In this document: positions 50,671-60,333 of the stretch, piece by piece
How the letters are laid out: each line of letters starts with the position of its first letter
Position numbering within the stretch: position 1 is the first letter of the stretch
From: Allobosea sp. TND4EK4
GTDB taxonomy: Bacteria; Pseudomonadota; Alphaproteobacteria; Rhizobiales; Beijerinckiaceae
Length of the DNA: 64,000 bases
Assembly: GCF_900156025.1 (NCBI RefSeq)
Contig: NZ_FTMO01000006.1
Coordinates: 159,612 to 223,611 of the forward strand
Reading direction: 5' to 3'
Translations under genes and position numbers: made by a program
Notes under the pieces: generated by a model
What the model was told of the DNA's origin: nothing
The model's input: only the letters and a program-made list of their open reading frames with translations
Database searches by the model: none

Positions 50671-53223
50671 TCAGGCGCCGGGGGAGGGAGGCGGGACGAC
50701 AAGAGTGACCCGCCGGATGGCACTGTCCTCAGGATCGACCGAGACCGAGAAGCCGAGGCTGCGGCAGAGTTCGAGCATCGGCCCGTTCTCCGCCAGCACC
50801 TGGCTCTGGATCAGCGAAAGCCCCTCGGCCCGGCCCCATTCGATGATCAGCAGCATCAAGGCACGGCCGAGCCCGATGCCCTTGAGGTCGGAGCGCAGCA
50901 GGATGGCGTATTCGGCTTCGACATGCCCCGGGTCGGCATGCAGCCGCACCACGCCCGCAGCCGCGCCGCTGTTGTCCTCGGAAGCGATGAAGGCCATTTC
51001 CCGCGCATAGTCGAGCTGGGTCAGCCGGGCGAGGAAGTTGTGGCTGAAGCTCTTGACCGGCGCGAAGAACCGCAGGCGCAGATCCTCCGGCGTCACCCGC
51101 TTCAGCATGTCCGCGATGGCGCCCTCGTCCTCCGGCTTGATCGGGCGCACGGCGAAATGGCGCTGACCGAGCGACAGGCGGCGCGTCCAGCTCGCCGGAT
51201 AGGGCCGGATCGCCGGGCGCCGGCGCAGCGCGGGGGTCGGCTCCAGCACGATGCGGGCATCGACCGCCACCGCCCCGCTGGCATCGGCGAGGATCGGGTT
51301 GAGGTCGATCTCGCGGATTTCCGGGAGGCTCGAAGCCATCTCCGCCAGCGCCACCAGGACGGCCGCGATGGCGCCGCGATCGGCCGCCGGCACGTCGCGA
51401 TAGGCGGCGAGGATGCGCGAGACGCGGGTGCGAGAGATCAGCCCCTCTGCCGAGGCGAGGTCGAGCGGCGGCAGCGCCGCATGCGTGTCGGCGATCAGCT
51501 CGGCCGCCGTGCCGCCGCGCCCGAAGATGATTACCGGGCCGAAGCAGGGGTCGGTGGCGAAGCCGGCGATCAGTTCGCGCGCCTTGGCACAATGCGCCAT
51601 CGGCTGGATCGAGAAGCCGTCGAGCTGGGCCTCGGGCCGCAGCTCCTTCAGCCGTGCCGCCATCCGCCGCGCTGCCTGGACGACGGCATCCTCGCTGGCG
51701 AGGTCCAGCGCCACGCCGCCGACATCGGATTTATGCGCCACGTCGGGGGAGACGATCTTGAGCGCGACGGTCCGTCCGGCGGCGATGAACGGCCGGGCTG
51801 CGGCCGCGGCGGAGGCCTCGTCCGGCACGACGAGCGGCCGCAACATCGGGATGTCGAAAATCGCCAGCAGGTCGCTCACCTCGTCCGGATTGAGCCAATG
51901 CCGGTCGTCGGCGAGGGCCCTGCCGACGATGCCGCGCGCCGCTGCGAGGTCGGTCGGCCGGTCCTGCAGATTGGAGGGCGGCGTCGCCATCAGCTCGCGC
52001 TGCAGCCGGGCATGCCGGGTGAGGTGCTGGAAGCCGGTGACCGCCTCGGCCTCGGTCGAGAAAGAGGGGATGCCGCCGGCAGCGAACAGGGCGGTGACCT
52101 CGTCCGACCCGCCGAGCCAGACGGCGAGGACGGGCTTGCGCGATGCGGCGTCCTGCCGTGCGTCCACCACGGCACGGGCGCAATCCAGCGGATCGCCGGG
52201 CGGGATCGGGGCGTTGAGCGCCAGCACGGCGTCGATCTCCGGATCGGCGAGCAGTTCAGCCGTGGCGCTGCGGTAATCGGCGGCGCTGCGCACCCGGAGG
52301 GGCTCCCGCTCCAGCCGCGGCGATCCGCCAAGCTGGCGAAGCTGGCCCGCGGCCAGGGCTGCGAGCCCGTCGCCATTGCTGACGATCGCGAGGCGGCCCG
52401 CATCCGCCGCGCGGGCCCGCCCGAGGGTTTCGGCGGCGGCGAAGAGTTCGTCGAGGTCGCTGACGCGCAGCAGGCCGGCGCGGTGGAAGGCGGCGTCATG
52501 GGCAGCGTCGCTGGTCACGATCAGCGCGGCATGGGTGAGGGCGGGTCCCTCCGGCGGTCGTCCCGGCGGCTTCAGGACCAGCACCGGCTTCAGCCGCGCC
52601 GCGGCCCGCGCCGAGGAGAGGAAGCGCCCCGCCTGCGTCACCTCGTCGATGGCGAGAAGGATGGTGCGGGTCGCCCCGTCATTGGCGAAATGGTCGAGGC
52701 AGTCGGCGACATCGACATCGGCGCCCTCGCCGAGCGTGACCGCGCCGGAAAGGCCGATGCCGCGCCGCGCCGCCCAGGCGATGATGCCCGCCGCGATCGA
52801 GTTGGACTGCGCCACCAGCGCCAGCGAGCCGGCCGGCGGCATCGCGGAGATGGGTGTCGCATTGAGGCCGAGGCGCGGCGCCATCAGGCCAAGAGCATCC
52901 GGGCCGATCAGGCGGATTCCGGCGGCGCCCGCAGCAGAGCGCAGTTCTACCGCCGCGGATGCCGAGCCGTCCGGCACGAGCAACCCTGCGGAGCCGTCCA
53001 GCGCGCCTTTCGGCAGGAGATGCGTCGCATCCGCGGCTCCCGCGATGACGAGGTCATAGCCTTGCGGCAGGGCGGCCCCCTCCGCCATATCCGCGATGCG
53101 CGACAGCCGGCCGCGGAAGCCGCCGGCCTCGATCGAGCTGCCGATCCGCGCGCAAGCGTCGGCGGTGCCGAGGACGGCGACCGATTGCGGCGCGAGCATG
53201 CGCTTGAGCTGAGCGAGCGTCAT
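50671..53223 (-). CDS. Acetate-CoA ligase-like / GNAT protein acetyltransferase (Pat-like)
   Basis: An 850-residue fusion. Residues 1-430 are the CoA-binding and succinyl-CoA-ligase-like domains of ADP-forming acyl-CoA synthetases. Residues 440-660 are an ATP-grasp domain (GRTVALKIVSPDVAHKSDVGG; IIFGRGGTAAELIAD). The C-terminus from about 690 is a GNAT acetyltransferase (FAVRPIKPEDEGAIADML; DLKGIGLGRALMLLIIEWG). This order is that of Pat/PatZ protein lysine acetylases, which inactivate acetyl-CoA synthetase. It is 33 bases upstream of the acetamidase gene on the same strand. Whether the synthetase half still works is unclear. Confidence 0.9.
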   Translation of the reverse strand: MTLAQLKRMLAPQSVAVLGTADACARIGSSIEAGGFRGRLSRIADMAEGAALPQGYDLVIAGAADATHLLPKGALDGSAGLLVPDGSASAAVELRSAAGAAGIRLIGPDALGLMAPRLGLNATPISAMPPAGSLALVAQSNSIAAGIIAWAARRGIGLSGAVTLGEGADVDVADCLDHFANDGATRTILLAIDEVTQAGRFLSSARAAARLKPVLVLKPPGRPPEGPALTHAALIVTSDAAHDAAFHRAGLLRVSDLDELFAAAETLGRARAADAGRLAIVSNGDGLAALAAGQLRQLGGSPRLEREPLRVRSAADYRSATAELLADPEIDAVLALNAPIPPGDPLDCARAVVDARQDAASRKPVLAVWLGGSDEVTALFAAGGIPSFSTEAEAVTGFQHLTRHARLQRELMATPPSNLQDRPTDLAAARGIVGRALADDRHWLNPDEVSDLLAIFDIPMLRPLVVPDEASAAAAARPFIAAGRTVALKIVSPDVAHKSDVGGVALDLASEDAVVQAARRMAARLKELRPEAQLDGFSIQPMAHCAKARELIAGFATDPCFGPVIIFGRGGTAAELIADTHAALPPLDLASAEGLISRTRVSRILAAYRDVPAADRGAIAAVLVALAEMASSLPEIREIDLNPILADASGAVAVDARIVLEPTPALRRRPAIRPYPASWTRRLSLGQRHFAVRPIKPEDEGAIADMLKRVTPEDLRLRFFAPVKSFSHNFLARLTQLDYAREMAFIASEDNSGAAAGVVRLHADPGHVEAEYAILLRSDLKGIGLGRALMLLIIEWGRAEGLSLIQSQVLAENGPMLELCRSLGFSVSVDPEDSAIRRVTLVVPPPSPGA

Positions 53224-53430
53224 GATTCGAACAAATCCTGCCTCGAGCCCGTATCAGACATGATCCCGGGCGTGCCGGAAAGAGAATCCGCCAAAAGCCG
53301 ACCTCGCGCTTTGACATAGGCCCGCCGGCCGGGCCAACTCGGGCAGATGACGGTGGCGCCCGGGACCGGCCTCGTCCAGAATGGCGGCCTCTCCCGCATC
53401 GAGCGTCAACGAAATTCTGGAGCGCAGCGC

Positions 53431-54129
53431 ATGGACAAGGTCGCGATCGTCACCGCCGGCGGGAGTGGCATGGGGGCCGCTGTCGCGCGGCGCCTGGCCC
53501 GGGACGGCTACAAGGTCGCGATCCTGTCCTCCTCCGGCAAGGGCGAGGCGCTGGCGCAGGAGCTCGGCGGCCTCGGAATCACCGGCTCCAACCAGTCGAA
53601 CGACGACGTCAAGCGGCTGGTCGATGCCACGCTCGACAAATGGGGCCGCATCGACGCGCTGGTCAACAGCGCCGGCCACGGCCCGCGCGCGCCGATCCTC
53701 GATCTTACCGACGCGGACTGGCAGAAGGGGCTCGACGTCTATTTCCTCAGCGCGGTCAGGCCGATCCGGCTGGTGACGCCGGTGATGGAGCGGCAGAACG
53801 GCGGCGCCATCGTCAACATCTCCACTGCCTGGGCCTTCGAGCCGAGCGACATGTTCCCGACCTCGGCGATGGCGCGGGCCGGCCTCGCCACCTTCACCAA
53901 GATCTTCGCCGACAAATACGCGGCCAACAACATCCGCATCAACAACGTCCAGCCGGGCTGGATCGACAGCCTGCCCGCGACCGAGGCGCGCCGGGCCACG
54001 GTGCCGATGCAGCGCTATGGCAGCGCCGACGAGATCTCCGGCACGGTCGCCTTCCTGCTCTCGGCGGATGCCGGCTACATCACCGGCCAGAACATCCGCG
54101 TCGATGGCGGCGTGACCAAGGGAATTTGA
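53431..54129 (+). CDS. SDR family protein with a degenerate catalytic motif
   Basis: A 232-residue Rossmann protein with the nucleotide-binding TAGGSGMG (8-15) and NSAG (79-82) of classical SDRs, and the C-terminal GQNIRVDGG. The active-site YxxxK is replaced: aligned residues read S145-A-M-A-R149 in MFPTSAMARAGL, so neither Tyr nor Lys is present. It may be a non-catalytic or altered dehydrogenase. The ATG at 53431 is used; the frame extends upstream but without a good site. It is divergent from the Pat-like gene, leaving a 207-base control region. Confidence 0.85.
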   Translation: MDKVAIVTAGGSGMGAAVARRLARDGYKVAILSSSGKGEALAQELGGLGITGSNQSNDDVKRLVDATLDKWGRIDALVNSAGHGPRAPILDLTDADWQKGLDVYFLSAVRPIRLVTPVMERQNGGAIVNISTAWAFEPSDMFPTSAMARAGLATFTKIFADKYAANNIRINNVQPGWIDSLPATEARRATVPMQRYGSADEISGTVAFLLSADAGYITGQNIRVDGGVTKGI

Positions 54130-54171
54130 GAACGATCGGGCGCGCGTTCTGTAGCCTGTTGTTCATAGTCG

Positions 54172-54264
54172 GTCATCACCGGCGACCGGAGGGAGACCCT
54201 GGATCCATGCCTGAACTGTTCCGGCATGGATCACGGGTCTTCGCTTCGCTGCGCCGGGCATGAC
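54172..54264. repeat. Palindromic intergenic repeat (partial copy)
   Basis: GTCATCACCGGCGACCGG...CTGGATCCATGCCTGA at the left and CCGGCATGGATCACGGGTCT...GCCGGGCATGAC at the right. It is the same family as 44858 and 47917, with several changes, between the SDR and the dipeptide ABC operon. Confidence 0.7.
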
Positions 54265-54305
54265 GCTCGCTTTTTGCGGCAACCTGCAAGAGCGAGGAAA
54301 TTCGG

Positions 54306-55289
54306 CTAAGCCGCCGCCTTCGCCAGGAAATCCTCGGCGTAGTGGCAGGCGACCAGCCGCCCGTCGATCTCGCGTTTTTCCGGCCGCTCGGCCCGGCAGC
54401 GATCGGTCACGAAGGGGCAGCGCGTCGAGAACACGCAGCCCTTCGGCGGATCGAGCGGGGAGGGCAGTTCGCCGCGCAGGATCATCCGCTCGCGCTTGCC
54501 GCCATCGACGCGCGGGGTCGAGGCCAGCAACGCCTGCGTATAGGGATGCAGGGGGCGGGCGTAGATCGCCTCCTTCGGCCCGTGCTCGATCGCATTGCCG
54601 AGATACATCACCAGCACGTCATGGGCGATGTGCCGGACCACGCCGAGATCGTGCGAGATGAAGAGATAGGCGAGATGCAGTTCCTCCTGCAGATCGGCCA
54701 GCAGGTTCAGCACCTGCGCCTGGATCGAGATGTCGAGCGCCGAGACCGGCTCGTCCGCCACCACCAGCTTCGGCGAGAGGATCAGCGCGCGCGCGATCGC
54801 GATGCGCTGGCGCTGCCCGCCGGAGAACATGTGCGGATAGCGGTTGTAGTGTTCCGGCCGCAGGCCGACCTTGGCCATGATCGCGCGCACCTTGGCCTCG
54901 CGCTCGGCCTTGCTGAGCTTGGTGTTGATCAGCAGCGGCTGTTCGAGGATCGTGCCGACCTTCTTGCGCGGGTTCAGCGAGCCATACGGGTTCTGGAAGA
55001 CGAACTGCACGGTGCGGCGCAGGTGCCGGCGCTGGTCGGCCGGCGGGTTGACGGCGTCCAGCCCGTCGAGCGTCAGCTCGCCGGAGGTCGGCTTCTCGAT
55101 CAGCGTCGCCATGCGCGCGAGCGTGGACTTGCCGCAGCCGGATTCGCCGACGATGGCGAGCGTCCGCCCCGCCGCGACCGAGAACGACACCTTGTTGACG
55201 GCTTGCAGTTGCGCCGGCGGCTTGAACAGCCCCTGCTTGACCGGGTAGGTCTGCGTCAGCTCGCGGGCCTCGATGACGATGTCGCTCAT
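54306..55289 (-). CDS. dppF: Dipeptide ABC transporter ATP-binding protein DppF
   Basis: A 327-residue oligopeptide-type ATPase: Walker A VGESGCGKSTLARMA (about residue 48), signature FSGGQRQRIAIARAL (about 155), Walker B LVVADEPVSALDIS. The C-terminal oligo_HPY region ends GCVFSTRCPFVTDRC, typical of OppF/DppF. It overlaps dppD by four bases and is the last gene of the operon. Downstream it meets a palindromic repeat. Confidence 0.93.
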   Translation of the reverse strand: MSDIVIEARELTQTYPVKQGLFKPPAQLQAVNKVSFSVAAGRTLAIVGESGCGKSTLARMATLIEKPTSGELTLDGLDAVNPPADQRRHLRRTVQFVFQNPYGSLNPRKKVGTILEQPLLINTKLSKAEREAKVRAIMAKVGLRPEHYNRYPHMFSGGQRQRIAIARALILSPKLVVADEPVSALDISIQAQVLNLLADLQEELHLAYLFISHDLGVVRHIAHDVLVMYLGNAIEHGPKEAIYARPLHPYTQALLASTPRVDGGKRERMILRGELPSPLDPPKGCVFSTRCPFVTDRCRAERPEKREIDGRLVACHYAEDFLAKAAA

Positions 55290-56308
55290 CGGCTCGCCTC
55301 CGTCGTCGCCCGGCCCTCGTCGCGGGCACGCTCGGCCTCGCGCTGGGGATCGCCCAGCGGGTAGTGACAGCGTACCCTGCCGTCCATCCAGGGACGCAGC
55401 TGCGGCTGGACCAGGCGCGAATGCTCGGTGGCATAGGCACAGCGCGGGCTGAACAGGCAGCCCTTGGGCCGGTCGTTCAGTCCCGGCACCATCCCGGGGA
55501 TGGTGGCGAGCCGCGTCGCGTTCTCGCTGCGCTCAGGCAGGGCCGAGAGCAGGGCGGCGGAATAGGGATGCTGCGGGGCGGCGAAGAGCGCGTCGACCTT
55601 GCGCTCCTCCATGATCTGGCCGGCATACATCACCATGATGCGCTGCGCCGTCTCGGCCACCACGCCCATATTGTGGGTGATCAGCACCAGCGCCATCCCG
55701 CGCTCCTTCTGGAGCGACATCAGCAGGTCGAGGATCTGCGCCTGGATGGTGACGTCGAGCGCGGTGGTCGGCTCGTCCGCGATCAGCAGGCGCGGATTGC
55801 AGGCGATCGCCATCGCGATCATCACGCGCTGGTTCATGCCGCCCGACATCTGGTGCGGAAAGGCCTTGAGGCGGCTCTCGGGGGCGGGAATGCCGACCTG
55901 TTCGAGCAGCTCGATCGAGCGGCGCTTGGCGGCCTTGCTGTCCATGCCCTCGTGCTTCTTCAGGGTCTCGGCCAGCTGGAAGCCGATGGTGAAGCACGGG
56001 TTCAGGCTGGTCGTCGGCTCCTGGAAGATCATCGCCACGTCCTTGCCGGTGAGGTGGCGGCGCTCGCGCGCGGACATGGTCAGCAGGTCGCGCCCGTCGA
56101 AGCGCAGCTTGTCGGCGCGGACCCGGCCGGGATAGGCGACCAGCCCCATCAGCGCGAGCATGGTGACGCTCTTGCCGGAGCCGGATTCGCCGACCACGCC
56201 GAGGATCTCGCCCTCTTCGAGGGTGAGGTCGATGCGGTCGACCGCGCGCAAGGTTCCCTGCGAGGTGGGAAACTCGACGCTGAGGTTTTCGATTTCGAGA
56301 AGGGGCAT
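55286..56308 (-). CDS. dppD: Dipeptide ABC transporter ATP-binding protein DppD
   Basis: A 340-residue OppD/DppD ATPase with Walker A VGESGSGKSVTMLA (about residue 38), signature SGGMNQRVMIAMAIACNPRL (about 158) and Walker B LLIADEPTTALDVTI. The peptide-transporter C-terminal region contains GCLFSPRCAYATEHS. Start and stop are tightly packed: four bases before dppC's stop, and an ATGA overlap into dppF. DppD and DppF together power uptake. Confidence 0.93.
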   Translation of the reverse strand: MPLLEIENLSVEFPTSQGTLRAVDRIDLTLEEGEILGVVGESGSGKSVTMLALMGLVAYPGRVRADKLRFDGRDLLTMSARERRHLTGKDVAMIFQEPTTSLNPCFTIGFQLAETLKKHEGMDSKAAKRRSIELLEQVGIPAPESRLKAFPHQMSGGMNQRVMIAMAIACNPRLLIADEPTTALDVTIQAQILDLLMSLQKERGMALVLITHNMGVVAETAQRIMVMYAGQIMEERKVDALFAAPQHPYSAALLSALPERSENATRLATIPGMVPGLNDRPKGCLFSPRCAYATEHSRLVQPQLRPWMDGRVRCHYPLGDPQREAERARDEGRATTEASR

Positions 56309-56312
56309 GGGA

Positions 56313-57224
56313 TCAGCGCTTCAGTTTGGGGTCGAGCGCATCGCGCAGACCGTCGCCGAGCAAGTTGAAGGCGAGCACCGTGATCAGGATGGCGAGGCCG
56401 GGGAAGGTCACGACCCACCAGGCGCGCAGCACGAATTCGCGCGCATCGGCCAGCATCGTGCCCCATTCCGGTGTCGGCGGCTGGGCTCCGAGGCCGAGAA
56501 AGCCGAGCGCGGCCGCGTCGAGAATGGCGGTGGAGACGCCGAGCGTCGCCTGCACGATGAGGGGCGCGGCGCAGTTCGGCAGGATCTCCGAGAACATCAG
56601 CCGGATCGTCTGGGCGCCGCTGACCTGCGCCGCCACGACATAGTCCTTGCTCGCCTCGGTGATGACCGCGGCGCGCGTGATGCGCACGTAATGCGGCAGC
56701 ACAACGATGGCGACCGCCAGCATCGCGTTCATCAGGCCGGGGCCGAGGATCGCGACGATGACGATGGCGAGCAGCAGGCTCGGCATCGTCATCAGGATGT
56801 CCATCAACCGCATGATCGCGATGTCGGCGACGCCCTTGAAATAGCCGGCGACGAGCCCGAGCACGACGCCGATGACGATGGCCAGCGCGACGACCGCGAT
56901 GCCGATCACCAGCGAGAGCCGGGCGCCATAGATCAGGCGCGAGAGGATGTCGCGGCCGATCGCGTCGGTGCCGAGCGGGTAGGAGAGCGAGCCACCCTCC
57001 TGCCAGAAGGGCGGCTTGAGGAAGACGGCGTTGTTGGTGAGGTCGGGGTTATGCGGCGCGATCAGCGGGGCAAAAAGCGCGCAGACCAGCACCACGACGA
57101 TGACGGCGAGCCCGGCGACGGCGCCCTTGTTGGCGCTGAAATAGCTCCAGAACTCGCGGGCCGGATGCGGTGGTGCGCCGCCCGGCGCGGCGACGGCCGG
57201 GGCTTCGAGGGTCTCGGCGCTCAT
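56313..57224 (-). CDS. dppC: Dipeptide ABC transporter permease DppC
   Basis: A 303-residue permease with an N-terminal cytoplasmic tail, six helices and a BPD_transp_1 domain. Features include GTDAIGRDILSRLIYGARLSLVIG (about residue 95) and the EAA loop KDYVVAAQVSGAQTIRLMFSEILPN (about 195). The N-terminal 20 residues are Ala/Pro-rich. It sits between dppB and dppD and is the partner of DppB in the peptide channel. Confidence 0.92.
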   Translation of the reverse strand: MSAETLEAPAVAAPGGAPPHPAREFWSYFSANKGAVAGLAVIVVVLVCALFAPLIAPHNPDLTNNAVFLKPPFWQEGGSLSYPLGTDAIGRDILSRLIYGARLSLVIGIAVVALAIVIGVVLGLVAGYFKGVADIAIMRLMDILMTMPSLLLAIVIVAILGPGLMNAMLAVAIVVLPHYVRITRAAVITEASKDYVVAAQVSGAQTIRLMFSEILPNCAAPLIVQATLGVSTAILDAAALGFLGLGAQPPTPEWGTMLADAREFVLRAWWVVTFPGLAILITVLAFNLLGDGLRDALDPKLKR

Positions 57225-57264
57225 GGGCGATGGCTCCAGTTGGCGCGACGGTTCGAAAGACGGG

Positions 57265-58275
57265 TCATCGGGCGTGCCTGATGCGCGGGTTGATCAGGCC
57301 GTAGAGCAGGTCGACGATCAGGTTGACGCTCATCACCACCATGCCGAGCAGCAATGTGCCGCCCTGCAGGACCGGATAGTCGCGCCGGCTGATCGCCTCG
57401 ATCAGCCATTTGCCGACGCCGGGCCAGGAGAAGATCGTCTCGGTCAGGATCGCGCCGGTAAAGAGCGTGCCGACCTGCAGGCCGATCACGGTGACCACCG
57501 GGATCAGCGCGTTGCGCAGCGCATGCAGCGCGACGACCCGCAGCGGCGCCATGCCCTTGGCGCGGGCCGTGCGGATATAGTCCTCGCCCAGCACCTCCAG
57601 CATCGCCGAGCGGGTCATGCGGGCGATGACCGCGAGCGGCACGGTGCCCAGCACGATTGCCGGCAGGACGAGATGCGACAGGGCCGACCAGAAGGCGTCG
57701 ACATCGCCCGCCAGCAGGCTGTCGATGGTCAGGAAGCCGGTCACGGGCTCGATAAAGTACTGCACCGCGATCCGGCCCGAGACCGGCGTGATGCCGAGCT
57801 GCACCGAGAACAGCAGGATCAGCAGCAGGCCCCACCAGAAGATCGGCATCGAATAGCCGGTGAGCGAAATGCCCATCACGCCATGGTCGAAGACCGAGTT
57901 TCGCTTCACCGCCGCCAGGATGCCCGCCGGAAGCCCGATGACCAGCGCGATCAGGATGGCGCAGAGCGCGAGCTCGATCGTGGCCGGGAAGAGCTGGCCG
58001 AACTCCCCGAGCACGCTGTCGCGGGTGACGATCGACTTCCCGAGATCGCCCTGCACGACCCGTTCGATGTATTTGCCGTACTGGACCAGAACGGGCTGGT
58101 CGAGGCCATATTCCTTCAGCAGCTGCGCATGGCGCGTCGCGTCGATGCCGCGCTCGCCGGCCATGGTCTCGATCGGATCGCCCGGCACGAGCCGCACGAG
58201 GAAGAAGGCGAGCAGCGTGATCCCGACGAAGGTCGGGATCACCAGGCTGACCCGCGTGAAGATGAAGCGGAGCAT
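57265..58275 (-). CDS. dppB: Dipeptide ABC transporter permease DppB
   Basis: A 336-residue permease beginning MLRFIFTRVSLVIPTFVGITLLAFFLVRLVPGDPIE, the standard DppB N-terminus. The EAA loop is EDYIRTARAKGMAPLRVVALHALRN (about 232) and six helices are predicted. It follows the substrate-binding genes after a 281-base gap. Confidence 0.93.
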   Translation of the reverse strand: MLRFIFTRVSLVIPTFVGITLLAFFLVRLVPGDPIETMAGERGIDATRHAQLLKEYGLDQPVLVQYGKYIERVVQGDLGKSIVTRDSVLGEFGQLFPATIELALCAILIALVIGLPAGILAAVKRNSVFDHGVMGISLTGYSMPIFWWGLLLILLFSVQLGITPVSGRIAVQYFIEPVTGFLTIDSLLAGDVDAFWSALSHLVLPAIVLGTVPLAVIARMTRSAMLEVLGEDYIRTARAKGMAPLRVVALHALRNALIPVVTVIGLQVGTLFTGAILTETIFSWPGVGKWLIEAISRRDYPVLQGGTLLLGMVVMSVNLIVDLLYGLINPRIRHAR

Positions 58276-58500
58276 GGTTTGCCAGTGTTAAAGCCGGGCA
58301 CGTCGGCGCGCGGCGTTCCGTTCTTGTCGTTTTTTAGTCGATTTCGAAATCCGGCGCAGCGGAAACACCAGATCGGCGGCAAGATCAAGCGCCACGTGGC
58401 GGAAATTTGGGCATGGCCGTTTTGAAGGCTTTCGCGGCCAACCTCGCCCCGCAATGTTCGGCAAGATCGAGGCGGCTGCCGAGCAATGGCAGGAAAGCAG

Positions 58501-58536
58501 CGGCGCCGCCAGCGCAACGAATGCGCGGCGGCGCCG
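58501..58536. promoter_or_regulatory. Inverted repeat after the second binding-protein gene
   Basis: CGGCGCCGCC (58501-58510) and GGCGGCGCCG (58527-58536) are exact reverse complements with a 16-base loop, 20 bases after the binding-protein stop at 58557. No T-run follows on the minus strand, so it is more likely an mRNA-stabilising or attenuating hairpin than a full terminator. The rest of the 281-base gap shows no gene. Confidence 0.5.
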
Positions 58537-58556
58537 ATTTTGTGCCGAGGCTCGAA

Positions 58557-60173
58557 TTACTTCGCGACCGACACGCCGTAGAAGGGTTGGCCGCCGAAGA
58601 AGTGGATCTTGTAGTCCTTCACTTCCTTGCGCACCGGCGTGAAGGCCTGCGCATTGGCGAAGAGCAGACCGGCCACATCCTGATGGAAGAGCTCCTGGAA
58701 GCGGGTGTAGAGCTTCGCGCGCTCGGCCTGGTCGGTGATCGTGTTGGCCTTGTCCAGTGCGTCCGAGGCTTCCTGGTTGCACCAGCCGGCGCGATTGGAG
58801 CCGCTCTTCACGCCCGCGCAGGTCCAGCCCGAGAGGAGGATCTGGCTCGGGTCCGGATAGTCCCAGGTGTAGCCGAACATGCCGACCTCATGCTCGCCGG
58901 CCCGGCCGCGCTTGAGGTACTCGCCCCATTCGAAGGTCTGGATGTTGGCCTTGACGCCGACCTTGGCCCAGTCCGCCTGGATCAGCTCCGCAGCGCGGCG
59001 CCCGTTCGGCATATAGGCCCGGACCACGGGGATGGCCCAGAGCGTCGTCTCGAAACCGTTCGGCAGGCCCGCTTCCCTGAGCAGCGCCTTGGCCTTCTCG
59101 GGGTCGTAGGGGCGCGGCTTCAGCTTCTCGTCATGCGACCAGAGGGCGGGGGGCACGGCGGCGGCGGCGGCCTTGCCGGTGCCCTGATAGACCGCGTCGA
59201 TGATGGCCGGGATGTTCGTGGCATAGGCCAGCGCTTCGCGGACGCGCTGGTCGTCGAAGGGCTTCTTGCGCTCGTTGAACGCCAGGAAGCTCTGGTCGGC
59301 GATGCTGCCCTGGAGGATCGAGAGGTTGGAATCCGCCTTCATGGCCGGCAGGTCGCCGGGGTTTGGATAGCGCGCGATCTGGCACTCGCCGGAGCGAACC
59401 TTGGCGAAACGCACCGCCGCATCCGGCGTGATCACGAAGATGAGGTCGCTGACCAGCGCCATCCTGTCCTTGTTGCCGACGGCCTTGGTCCAATGGTCGG
59501 GCACGGCCTTGAAGCGGATGGTCGCGTCCTTCTGGTAGGACAGCAACGAGAACGGGCCGGTGCCGACCGGCTGGAAATCGATCTGCTCGGGCGTGCCGGC
59601 CTTCATCATCGCGGCGGCATATTCGGCCGAGAGGATCGACATCGGCTCCACCGACAGAGCCGAGAGCAGCGGCGAATTCGGCCTGGAGAGCGTGATCCTG
59701 ACGGTGAGATCGTCGATCTTCTCGACCGATTTGAAGCTCGGCTTCACGATCTCGTTGAAGAACTGGTAGTTGCCGCTGCCGACCTTGTTGAAGGGGTTCG
59801 CGGGGTCGGCCATGCGCCCGAGCGAGAAGACGACGTCGTCGGCGTTGAAATCCCGAGTCGGCGTGAAGCCCTTCGCGGAATGGAATTTCACGCCCTTGCG
59901 CAGCTTGAAGGTATAGGCGAGCCCGTCATCCGAAATCGTCCACGATTCCGCCAGGCTGGGAATGATCTGCGACCCGCCGCGCTCCGTCGCGGTGAGCCGC
60001 TCATAGACCTGCGCGGCGACGTCATAGGCCGTGTTCTGGCTGCTGAATTGCGGATTGAGGAAGTCGGGGCTCGCTTCGGTGCAGACGACGAGCGCCTGCG
60101 CCTGTGCTGCGGCGGGCAGGGTGACCGCGCCGAGGCTCAAGGCGAGAGCGGCGTGAAGCAGGGGACGTGACAT
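58557..60173 (-). CDS. Dipeptide-type ABC substrate-binding protein (second copy)
   Basis: A 538-residue family-5 solute-binding protein. Signal peptide LLHAALALSLGAVTLPAAAQAQ, then ALVVCTEASPDFLNPQFSSQ, similar to DppA. The family segments SLAESWTISDDGLAYTFKLRKGVKFH (about 65-90) and FNADDVVFSLGRM are present. It is a paralogue of the neighbouring 530-residue protein, close in length and motifs. Two binding proteins sharing one permease set suggests a broader ligand range. Confidence 0.92.
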   Translation of the reverse strand: MSRPLLHAALALSLGAVTLPAAAQAQALVVCTEASPDFLNPQFSSQNTAYDVAAQVYERLTATERGGSQIIPSLAESWTISDDGLAYTFKLRKGVKFHSAKGFTPTRDFNADDVVFSLGRMADPANPFNKVGSGNYQFFNEIVKPSFKSVEKIDDLTVRITLSRPNSPLLSALSVEPMSILSAEYAAAMMKAGTPEQIDFQPVGTGPFSLLSYQKDATIRFKAVPDHWTKAVGNKDRMALVSDLIFVITPDAAVRFAKVRSGECQIARYPNPGDLPAMKADSNLSILQGSIADQSFLAFNERKKPFDDQRVREALAYATNIPAIIDAVYQGTGKAAAAAVPPALWSHDEKLKPRPYDPEKAKALLREAGLPNGFETTLWAIPVVRAYMPNGRRAAELIQADWAKVGVKANIQTFEWGEYLKRGRAGEHEVGMFGYTWDYPDPSQILLSGWTCAGVKSGSNRAGWCNQEASDALDKANTITDQAERAKLYTRFQELFHQDVAGLLFANAQAFTPVRKEVKDYKIHFFGGQPFYGVSVAK

Positions 60174-60249
60174 GGGCAGTCTCTCGGGATCGCGGTGAAG
60201 CCGGGAGCCGGCGCGGGGCTCATGTCCCGTCGTCGTCCCGCTCCGAAGT

Positions 60250-60274
60250 GCTGCGGCCCGTGACGGGCCGCAGC
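60250..60274. promoter_or_regulatory. Perfect hairpin between the two binding-protein genes
   Basis: GCTGCGGCCCG and CGGGCCGCAGC (11-base exact arms) flank a three-base loop TGA, 76 bases before the second binding-protein start. No T-run follows on either side. Probably an RNA-stabilising or attenuating structure. Confidence 0.6.
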
Positions 60275-60333
60275 ATCGTGATGCAGGAACAGCGCCAGCC
60301 TGTCGGAGAGGTGGCCGGCGCGCCTGACGCGGC

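Noticed and set aside
58407..60170. Long plus-strand open frame antisense to the second DppA-like gene
   Set aside because: It is the complement of a convincing binding-protein gene; its translation is rich in Arg/Gly/His and has no domain.
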